Assembly: GCA_937996235.1 (NCBI GenBank)
Contig: CALKVK010000017.1
Span: 62,001 to 126,000 of the forward strand
Direction of reading: 5' to 3'
Source of the DNA: an uncultured bacterium
GTDB taxonomy: Bacteria > Planctomycetota > JAJSAM01 > JAJVHW01
DNA length: 64,000 nt
Part shown: piece after piece, positions 42,901 to 49,461 of the stretch
Numbering within the stretch: the stretch's first letter is position 1
Layout of the letters: every line of letters starts with the position of its first letter
Notes under the pieces: generated by a model
The model's input: the letters and a program-made list of their open reading frames with translations, nothing else
Database searches by the model: none
What the model was told of the DNA's origin: nothing
Translations under genes and position numbers: made by a program

Positions 42901-43680
42901 ATTCCTCTCAGGTGCTTCGGAAAGACCGACGTCGGACGTAAGAGGGAACTCAACGAGGACACTCTCTACTGGTCCGACCGGGAGGGGTTCGCGGTCGTCG
43001 CCGACGGCATGGGAGGCCGCGACTTCGGCGAGGTCGCGTCGTCGCTCTGCGTCTCGACGCTGAACACCAGCTTCAAGAAGTACTTCCCGGAGACGCTGCG
43101 GCGCCGCCGCCTGACGGGCGACCCGCTGCTCGGCGAGGTCGTGCGGCAGACCCTCGACGTCTGGATCCGCGACATGAACCTCGCGATCTGGGAGTTCGGG
43201 TCGCTCGACCACCGCTACCGCGAGATGGGCACGACCCTCGCGCTCGTCTTCCACCAGGAGGACTTCGTCGCGGTCGCGCACGTCGGCGACAGCCGCGTCT
43301 ACCGCATCCGCGACGGCGAGATCGCGCAGCTCACCGAGGACCACTCGTTCGTGAACGCGCAGCTCCGCGCGGGGCTCATCACGGCCGAGGAGGCCGCGGC
43401 GAGCCACCACAAGAACATCATCACGCGCGCCATCGGCACGCGCGCGGCCGTCAAGGCCGACGTGCAGGTGCTCGCGTCGCGCGCGGGCGACATCTACGTG
43501 CTCTGCAGCGACGGACTCTCCGACCTCGTCGAGGAGCACGAGATCCTGTCGGTGCTGCGCGACGTGGAGTACGACCTCGAGGGCGGCGTGAACGCGCTCG
43601 TGGACCTGGCGAACCACCGCGGCGGCAAGGACAACATCACCGTCGTCCTCGCGCGCGTGGACGGCGCCGGGGCCGCCTGA
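42901..43680 (+). CDS. PP2C-type serine/threonine protein phosphatase, apparent ATT start
   Basis: The product is 259 aa from the ATT at 42901. The PP2C order is complete only with this start: GKTDVGRKRELNED (motif 1 with the metal Asp), FAVVADGMGGRDFGEV (motif 2), MGTTLALVF, VAHVGDSRVYRIRDGE, LTEDHSFV, SDGLSDLV and GGKDNITVVL. A GGAGG site at 42888-42892 lies exactly 8 nt before ATT, and no ATG, GTG or TTG is in frame upstream. The first ATG in frame (43009) would delete motif 1 and the Asp of DGMGG. It dephosphorylates Ser/Thr in the cytoplasm, is divergent from argG, and is followed 5 bp later by an ABC transporter. Confidence 0.82.
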   Translation: MPLRCFGKTDVGRKRELNEDTLYWSDREGFAVVADGMGGRDFGEVASSLCVSTLNTSFKKYFPETLRRRRLTGDPLLGEVVRQTLDVWIRDMNLAIWEFGSLDHRYREMGTTLALVFHQEDFVAVAHVGDSRVYRIRDGEIAQLTEDHSFVNAQLRAGLITAEEAAASHHKNIITRAIGTRAAVKADVQVLASRAGDIYVLCSDGLSDLVEEHEILSVLRDVEYDLEGGVNALVDLANHRGGKDNITVVLARVDGAGAA

Positions 43681-43685
43681 CGGCC

Positions 43686-44435
43686 GTGTCCGCGCCGCCG
43701 CCGGCCGTCGTCGTGGACGGCCTCCACAAGACGTTCCGGGCCCCGGACGGCAGCGAGGTGCGTGCCGTGGACGGGCTCTCGTTCACGTGCGCGCCGGGCG
43801 AGATCGTCGGGCTGCTCGGCCCGAACGGCGCGGGCAAGACCACCGCGCTGCGCATCCTCGCGACGATCCTGCGGCCGACGTCCGGCACGGCGCGCGTCGC
43901 CGGCTGCGACGTCGAGCGCGACCCGGACGGCGTGCGGCGGCGGCTCGGGTACGTCTCGGCCAGCACCGGCGTCTACGAGCGCCTGACCGCGCGCGAGACG
44001 CTGACCTACTACGCGCGCCTGCACGGCATGGAGCCGGCGCGCATCGCGCGCCGCGTGGACGAGGTGCTCGCGCTGCTCGAGATGGGGGACTTCTGCGACC
44101 GCGTCGCCGGCCGCCTCTCCGCCGGGCAGCGGCAGAAGGTGTCGCTCGCCCGCGCGATCGTCCACGACCCGCCCGTGCTGATCCTCGACGAGCCGACGGC
44201 GAACCTCGACGTGATCGTGGCGCGGAACGTGATCGAGTTCGTGCGCGACGCGCGCGGCGCCGGCCGCGCGATCCTGCTCTCGACGCACGTGTTCTCGGAG
44301 GCCGAGAAGCTCTGCGACCGCGTCGTCGTGGTGCACCACGGCCACGAGCTGGCGTCCGGCACACTGCCCGAGCTCTACGCGACAACCGGCACGCGCGACC
44401 TCGAGGACGCGTTCTTCAAGCTGGTGCGCGGATGA
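43686..44435 (+). CDS. ABC transporter ATP-binding protein (NatA-like)
   Basis: The product is 249 aa. It has Walker A GPNGAGKTT, signature LSAGQRQKVSLARA, Walker B VLILDEPTANLD and the H-loop LLSTHVF, with LEDAFFKLVRG at the end as in NatA. It pairs with the NatB-type permease that starts inside its stop codon (ATGA). The GTG start is 5 bp after the PP2C stop, so phosphatase and exporter share an operon. NatAB-like systems export sodium ions or other small solutes. Confidence 0.9.
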   Translation: MSAPPPAVVVDGLHKTFRAPDGSEVRAVDGLSFTCAPGEIVGLLGPNGAGKTTALRILATILRPTSGTARVAGCDVERDPDGVRRRLGYVSASTGVYERLTARETLTYYARLHGMEPARIARRVDEVLALLEMGDFCDRVAGRLSAGQRQKVSLARAIVHDPPVLILDEPTANLDVIVARNVIEFVRDARGAGRAILLSTHVFSEAEKLCDRVVVVHHGHELASGTLPELYATTGTRDLEDAFFKLVRG

Positions 44436-46516
44436 GCGCGCCGCGCCTCGCCACGGTGCGGCTCGTCGCCGCGAAGGAACTGCTCGAGGCGCTCCGCGAC
44501 CGGCGCACGCTCTTCGTCGCGCTCGTCCTGCCGGTGCTGCTCTACCCGCTCATGATGGTCGCGATGGGGCCGCTGATCGGGCGGCAGCGCGCGCGCCTCG
44601 AGCAGGAGGTCCAGCCGGTCCTCGTCACGGGCCCCGGTCGCGCGGCGCTCGTCGCGGCGGTGTTCGCGCCGTCCGCCGACGCCCCCGACGAGGAGCCGCC
44701 GACGCTCGCGACCGTGGACGGCGTCGCCGACCCGGCCGACGCGCTCGCGCGCGGCGACGTGGCGCTCTGGATCGAGACGGGCGACGGTCTCGCGGACGCG
44801 CTCGACGGCGACGGCTCCGCCGAGCTGCGCGTGCACCGCGACAGCAGCGACGACGCGTCGCGCGTCGCGTACGCGAAGTGGGAGCGCGCGGTCGCGCGTG
44901 CGACCGAGCGCAGCGTGGCGCGCCGGCTCGAGCGGCACCGCCTGCCGCCGAGTCTGCTCGAGCCCTTCCGCGTCGCCGAGGTGCTCGACGCGGCGTCCGC
45001 CGAGCAGCGCGCGGGCTACGCGTTCGGGCGCATGCTCGCGCTCGTGCTCGTGCTGATGACGCTCTCCTCGTCGTTCTATCCCGCCGTCGACGTGGTCGCG
45101 GGCGAGAAGGAGCGCGGCACCATGGAGACGCTCCTCGTCGCGCCGTGCGGCCGCGCGGAGCTGGTGCTCGGGAAGTACCTCGCGGTGCTCGCGGTCACGC
45201 TGACCGCCGCCGTGCTCAACCTGTTCTCGATGTGGCTGACGATGGGGCCGCTGGTCGGCTCGCTCGGCGTCGAGAGCATCCAGGGGCTGAGCGTCGACAT
45301 CGGCACCGTGGGCGGGATCCTCGCGCTGCTCCTGCCGCTCGGCGCGCTGTTCTCCGCGCTCTCGATCGGCCTCTCGACGCTCGCGCGCAGCGTCAAGGAG
45401 GCGCAGCACTACCTGACGCCGCTCTTCCTGCTCGTGATGCCGCTCGCGATGGTCGTGGTCGTCCCGAACGTCGAGCTGACGCCGACCCTCGCCGCGCTGC
45501 CCATCACCAACGTCGTGCTGTTCTTCCGCGACCTGATGGTCGGCAAGCTCGCGATCGGCAGCGCGCTGCTCGTGCTGACGACGACCGTCGCCGCTGCGGC
45601 GCTCGCGCTCTGGGGCACCGTGCGGCTCTTCCTGCGCGAGGAGACGCTCTTCCGCGGCCCCGAGGGCTCGGGCGGCCTGTTCGTGCGGCCCGCGCCGCGC
45701 CCCGTGCCGAGCGCGGGAGCGGCGGTGCTGCTGTTCACCGCGTCGCTCGCGCTCATCTGGTACGCGCAGCCGCTCCTGCCGTCGAAGGACCTGCTCGCGA
45801 ACGTGCTCTCGACGCAGCTCCTCGTCGTGCTCGCGCCCTGCCTGGCGCTCGCCTGGTGGCTGCGCGCCGCGCCGCGGGCGACGTTCCGTCTGCGCGCGCC
45901 GCGCGCGTCGGTGCTGCTCCTCGCCGTGCCGATCGGCCTCACGGCGCCCGTCGTGAACGGGTTCGTGCAGCGCACGCTCTTCGGCGCCGTCGCGGAGGAG
46001 GGCCCCTTCCACAAGCTCGCGCAGGCGTTCGAGGAACTGATCCGGAACCAGCACTGGACCGTGCTCGTCGCGATCGTCGCGGTGCTCCCGGCGCTCTGCG
46101 AGGAGTTCGTCTACCGCGGGTTCATCCTCGCGTCGTTCGGCGGCGGACGAGACGGCCGAGGCCGCCCCGGCGCCGCGGCCGTCGTCGGCTCGGCCGCGCT
46201 CTTCGCGCTCTTCCACATCTACCCCGAGAAGTGGCTCGGCACCTTCCTCGTCGGCCTCGTGCTGGGCCTGCTCTGCGTGGCGTCGCGCTCGCTCTGGCCG
46301 GGCGTCGTCGCGCACGCGCTGAACAACGCGTCGCTCGTGCTCGCCGCGAAGCTCGGCGAGGGCAGTCCGCTGGCCGCGCTCCACGACCCCGCGGCGCCGC
46401 ACAACCGCCTCTACGTCGGCGTCTCCGCCGCGGTCCTCGCGGTCTCCGTGGGCGCCGTCGTCGGCCTCCACCGCCGGAGCCGCGAGGAACTTGACGACCC
46501 CGCGGGGCACGGGTAA
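44432..46516 (+). CDS. ABC-2 permease (NatB-like) fused to a CPBP intramembrane metalloprotease
   Basis: The product is 694 aa. Residues 1-~400 are an ABC-2 permease: RDRRTLFVALVLPVLLYPLM, a large outside loop, then EKERGTMETLLVAPCGRAELVLGKYLA and six or so TM segments. Residues ~430-670 are a CPBP (CAAX-protease / bacteriocin-processing) domain with EEFVYRGF (Glu-Glu at ~557-558), FALFH (H at ~595) and HALNNAS. These are the three conserved active-site motifs, all intact. A transporter joined to an intramembrane protease suggests coupled processing and export, or proteolytic control of the pump. I recall similar fusions from Planctomycetes. It overlaps natA by 4 bp. Confidence 0.88.
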   Translation: MSAPRLATVRLVAAKELLEALRDRRTLFVALVLPVLLYPLMMVAMGPLIGRQRARLEQEVQPVLVTGPGRAALVAAVFAPSADAPDEEPPTLATVDGVADPADALARGDVALWIETGDGLADALDGDGSAELRVHRDSSDDASRVAYAKWERAVARATERSVARRLERHRLPPSLLEPFRVAEVLDAASAEQRAGYAFGRMLALVLVLMTLSSSFYPAVDVVAGEKERGTMETLLVAPCGRAELVLGKYLAVLAVTLTAAVLNLFSMWLTMGPLVGSLGVESIQGLSVDIGTVGGILALLLPLGALFSALSIGLSTLARSVKEAQHYLTPLFLLVMPLAMVVVVPNVELTPTLAALPITNVVLFFRDLMVGKLAIGSALLVLTTTVAAAALALWGTVRLFLREETLFRGPEGSGGLFVRPAPRPVPSAGAAVLLFTASLALIWYAQPLLPSKDLLANVLSTQLLVVLAPCLALAWWLRAAPRATFRLRAPRASVLLLAVPIGLTAPVVNGFVQRTLFGAVAEEGPFHKLAQAFEELIRNQHWTVLVAIVAVLPALCEEFVYRGFILASFGGGRDGRGRPGAAAVVGSAALFALFHIYPEKWLGTFLVGLVLGLLCVASRSLWPGVVAHALNNASLVLAAKLGEGSPLAALHDPAAPHNRLYVGVSAAVLAVSVGAVVGLHRRSREELDDPAGHG

Positions 46517-46538
46517 CAACGGGGGCTCGCTTGACGGC

Positions 46539-46615
46539 GCGCCCGTAGCTCAATTGGATAGAGCATCTGACTACGGATCAGAAGGTTTGGGGTTCGAGTC
46601 CCTACGGGCGTGCCA
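46539..46615 (+). tRNA. tRNA-Arg (anticodon ACG)
   Basis: A 77-nt cloverleaf: acceptor GCGCCCG pairs with CGGGCGT (one G-U), D-arm TAGCTCAATTGGATAGAGC, anticodon stem TCTGA/TCAGA around loop CTACGGA, T-arm with TTCGAGT loop, discriminator G and an encoded CCA. The ACG anticodon would be edited to ICG to read CGU/CGC/CGA. No integrase or attachment duplication is seen beside it. Confidence 0.95.
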
Positions 46616-46616
46616 G

Positions 46617-46645
46617 CGCAACTCGCGGATCCGCTTGAAGTTGCG
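46617..46645. terminator. Hairpin directly downstream of tRNA-Arg
   Basis: CGCAACT (46617-46623) pairs with AGTTGCG (46639-46645); the loop holds the palindrome GCGGATCCGC. There is no T tract. It may end tRNA transcription; the stem also resembles the AACTTGCG linkers of the repeat clusters. Confidence 0.35.
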
Positions 46646-46785
46646 ACGACGGTCCAACTGACGCGTGCAGCGCCGCTCCGGCCGCGCCACCAAGTGGCCA
46701 CCAATCCCGGTCTCGGACCGTGCACCAAACCGGCCGGATTCCGTGCCGTCCGCGAGCGCCGGGAGACCCGCTCCGCGGCCCCCGC

Positions 46786-46791
46786 TACGCT
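46786..46791 (+). promoter_or_regulatory. Probable -10 element of the small gene at 46798
   Basis: TACGCT ends 6 nt before the GTG, which would give a leaderless message. Confidence 0.35.
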
Positions 46792-46797
46792 GAGCGC

Positions 46798-47130
46798 GTG
46801 GACGATCCGCGCCGCCCCGCCCGTTGGTCGCCGCGCGTTGCGCGCGTGGCGGTGCGCGCGCTGCTCGTCGTTGCATGCGCGCTCCTCGTCGCGTGGCCGG
46901 CGTGGGAGTTCCGGTGCTCGTTCCCGCATCTGGAGCGGACTTTCGATGCGGATCGGCGGCCCGAGCCGCTCGTCGTCAGCCTGCCGGCGACCCCGCTCGC
47001 GGTGTTCCGCGCGTGCCGTCGCGAGCACGGCTGGTCGTGCTGGTCGACGGAGCTGGATCCGCGGCGGTCATCCTCGGACGCGCTGCGCCGCGACGCCGGC
47101 CGTGTCGTCTCGTCGTCGCCCACGCGCTGA
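46798..47130 (+). CDS. Small single-TM protein, hypothetical
   Basis: The product is 110 aa. Basic residues 4-20 are followed by a transmembrane segment (VRALLVVACALLVAWPAWEF) and a short outside domain with four cysteines and several Trp, FPHLERTFDADRRPEPLVV. No family is recognised. The TACGCT element 6 nt before the GTG supports transcription at this point; an in-frame ATG at 46720 would include sequence that looks non-coding. Confidence 0.5.
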   Translation: MDDPRRPARWSPRVARVAVRALLVVACALLVAWPAWEFRCSFPHLERTFDADRRPEPLVVSLPATPLAVFRACRREHGWSCWSTELDPRRSSSDALRRDAGRVVSSSPTR

Positions 47131-47152
47131 CGCGCGCGTCGCGCGGCGTGGG

Positions 47153-48412
47153 CTACACGTGCGGGCGCGGCTCCTCGTCGAAGAGGGACGCGTCGCTGGG
47201 GACGTCGTCCTCGCTGTGGAAGGCGTGCTCGATGGCGTCCACGCGGCGCTGGTAGAGCCGCACGCGGCGGCTGATCTCCTGCGACTCGAAGGGGCTCCGG
47301 TCGAACGGGTCCGGCGTGGCGCGGCGGCGCGTGGGGAGCGCCTCGTGGAGGCAGCGCGACGAGCGCTCGCGCCGGCGGGCGGCGCGCGGCGGAGGCGCGC
47401 CCTCGCGTGATGCGACGCGCGGCGCGTCGGCGGCGCGTGCGGACGCTGCATCGGCGCGCGCTGCCGCGCCGTTGCCGACGGACCCGGCCCCGGTGGTGGC
47501 GGCGGTGGCGGCCCGGGCCCCGGCTCCGGTCCCTACTCCGGAGGCGGAGGCGGCGACGGCCGCGCACGCGAGGGGACAGCCGAGCGTCGCGCAGCCGCGC
47601 AGGTCGTCGTGGAACTCGCCGCAGACGCGCGCCTCGGCCGCGACGCGCTCCGGGCCGCCCGCGAGGACGGGCAGGAAGAAGCGCTGCGTGCGGAGCCGCG
47701 CGAACTCGCGCGCGCAGGTGCACGCGGCGTCGAGGTCGCAGCCCGCGACGTGCCACAGGCCGGCCCAGTCGCGCGCGAAGAGGCCGTGGCGCGTGCGGGC
47801 GAGCAGGCCGTCCGCCGCGAACGCGGCCATCTCGCGCGCGACGACCTCGCGCACGGAGCCGAGGCGGTTCGCGATCTGCGGCTGCGACTCGCGCGCCAGG
47901 ATGCGCGCGCCGTCGCCGAGCCGCACGCACGCGCGCGTCAGCGCGAAGCGGGCGACGCGCGCCGGAACGCGCAGGAACACGTCGCTGTCGCGCTCGTCGA
48001 TGCGCGCGTGCACGCGACGCCCGAGGAGCGCCGTCACGCGCTCGCGGACCTGCGGGTGGCGCTCGACGAAGCGTGCGAAGGCGCTCTCTCCGACGACGAA
48101 GAACGCGCCCGAGCGCAGCACGCGGACCTCGCGCGCCGCGGGCAGCCCGTCCACGACGGACTCGAGCCCCGCGCACTCGCCGGTCTCGAAGAACGCGTAG
48201 CAGATGCCGCGCCCCTGCCCGTCGCCGCCGAGCTCCGCGAGCTCGCCGCTCAGCGCGATGACGATCGCCTCGACGCGTGCGCCCGCGGCGCAGACGACGT
48301 GGCCCTTCCCGAGTCGCGTGACGCGGCCCGCCGCCGCGAACTCGGACACGAGCTCGGACGACGCGCCCGCGAGGAACTCCACCGTGCCGAGGACGTCGAT
48401 CAGCAGGTCCAC
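47153..48412 (-). CDS. Crp/Fnr-type regulator with a long cysteine-bearing C-terminal extension
   Basis: The product is 419 aa, nearly twice the normal length. Residues 5-120 are a cyclic-nucleotide-binding-like sensor (VCAAGARVEAIVIALSGELAELG, FETGECAGLESVVDG), then the dimer helix and a Crp winged HTH (QPQIANRLGSVREVVAREMAAFAADGLLARTRHGLF, ~165-205). Beyond the HTH lies CDLDAACTC, a helical block and CGEFHDDLRGCATLGCPLAC (~265-285), followed by a low-complexity Ala/Arg tail and an acidic end. The cysteine groups could hold a metal or Fe-S cluster or be redox-active. No neighbour suggests a target. Confidence 0.8.
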   Translation of the reverse strand: MDLLIDVLGTVEFLAGASSELVSEFAAAGRVTRLGKGHVVCAAGARVEAIVIALSGELAELGGDGQGRGICYAFFETGECAGLESVVDGLPAAREVRVLRSGAFFVVGESAFARFVERHPQVRERVTALLGRRVHARIDERDSDVFLRVPARVARFALTRACVRLGDGARILARESQPQIANRLGSVREVVAREMAAFAADGLLARTRHGLFARDWAGLWHVAGCDLDAACTCAREFARLRTQRFFLPVLAGGPERVAAEARVCGEFHDDLRGCATLGCPLACAAVAASASGVGTGAGARAATAATTGAGSVGNGAAARADAASARAADAPRVASREGAPPPRAARRRERSSRCLHEALPTRRRATPDPFDRSPFESQEISRRVRLYQRRVDAIEHAFHSEDDVPSDASLFDEEPRPHV

Positions 48413-48723
48413 CGCTGCACCTCGCTCCCGCTCGGCTTCGGGCGGGCTTCACCCGCGCTGTCCGGGGCACGACGCGCGACGCGCGCGTCGCAGGCCCGTG
48501 CCGCACGTCGGGCGGCGCGTTCGGCACCGTCGCGTGCGCGCGCCGCTGCCTCCTGCCGGAGAACGACGCTAACGCCACCGTCGGTGCGCAGCGTCGGACT
48601 CGCGGCTGCGCGGCGGTGACGTCCGTCACGCGCGGCCGCGTGCTTCGCGCGCCGCCGTCCCACGGGCGTCACTGCGGAGCCCGGCGGGGCGACGTAGCGT
48701 GCCCGCGCTGCGTGCTCCGGGCG
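48413..48723. other. Intergenic region upstream of the Crp-like gene
   Basis: This 311-bp gap has no convincing gene. On the minus strand a TTAGCGT element (near 48567-48573) may be the promoter of the Crp-like gene, which would give a leader of about 150 nt. Open frames crossing it are shadows. Confidence 0.45.
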
Positions 48724-49272
48724 TCACGTCAGGGGCGTGCAGGTCCAGAGGTCGGTGGCACGGAGCGCCATGGTCGCGCGCCGACCCCGCACGCGGACGC
48801 GCAGCGCGATGCGCGCGACGGAGCGGATGCGCAGCGTCCCGTCGTCGCGCTCCTTCCCGCGCAGCCACGTGCGCACGCGCAGGAGTCGCGCCTCGGCCGC
48901 GCCCGCATCGAGCGCAATCTGGCGGACCGCGTCGCCGAACGCCGCCTTCGACGCGTCGTCCATGCGCGGCACGAAGCGCGGGCCCCGGCGCTCCTCGATG
49001 CTGCCGCCGACCGTGATCGCGTGACCCGTGCCCTGCAGCGCGTCGAGCGACCAGGCGCCGGACGCGTCGACGACGAGCTGCGAGGAGACGGGGCCCTTCT
49101 GCACGAAGCGCATTGCACCGACGCGCGCGACGACGCGCTCGGTGCCGGCGACATCCCACGTCGAGTCGTACGGCACGTCGGCGACGGCGAGCGCACACGC
49201 GAAGAGCAACGTGGCGGCGCAGAGCGCGCTCGCACGCTCGGAACCCCGGCGTCGGGATCGTCCGGTGGACAT
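48724..49272 (-). CDS. Secreted protein of unknown function
   Basis: The product is 182 aa with a signal peptide of about 30 residues (ALCAATLLFACALAVA-DVPY). The mature part is beta-rich: YDSTWDVAGTERVVARVGAMRFVQKG, LVVDASGAWSLDALQGTGH, IEERRGPRFVPRMDD, and a C-terminal run of basic strands VARIALRVRVRGRRATMALRA. The style resembles the 185-aa secreted paralogues (17644-18841) in size and composition, but I see no clear sequence match. The ATG has an AGGAGG site 6 nt upstream. Confidence 0.6.
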   Translation of the reverse strand: MSTGRSRRRGSERASALCAATLLFACALAVADVPYDSTWDVAGTERVVARVGAMRFVQKGPVSSQLVVDASGAWSLDALQGTGHAITVGGSIEERRGPRFVPRMDDASKAAFGDAVRQIALDAGAAEARLLRVRTWLRGKERDDGTLRIRSVARIALRVRVRGRRATMALRATDLWTCTPLT

Positions 49273-49461
49273 GGCTGCCTCCTGCTGGAGCCGGAGGAGG
49301 GGGGACGCCCGCGATTCTCTCCGCCTCGTGCGCGGCGCACCGTGACCGCCATTACGGGGCGGCGTCCAGGGCGCCTGCGTGTGACGCGTCGCACTGCGGC
49401 GCGCGTGCGCAGCGTCTCTCCTGCACGTCGCAGGGCGGGCGCCCGCTGCGCAGGTCGCACG

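Noticed and set aside
42872..43063. Short open frame from TTG at 42872
   Set aside because: It is in a different frame from the phosphatase and shows no homology; it matters only if a 1-nt sequencing error links it to the PP2C frame.
43009..43680. PP2C starting at the first ATG
   Set aside because: This start would remove motif 1 and the Asp of DGMGG, which are both encoded directly upstream with a good ribosome site.
46539..46797. Genomic island attachment site at tRNA-Arg
   Set aside because: There is no integrase and no repeated tRNA 3' end within the window.
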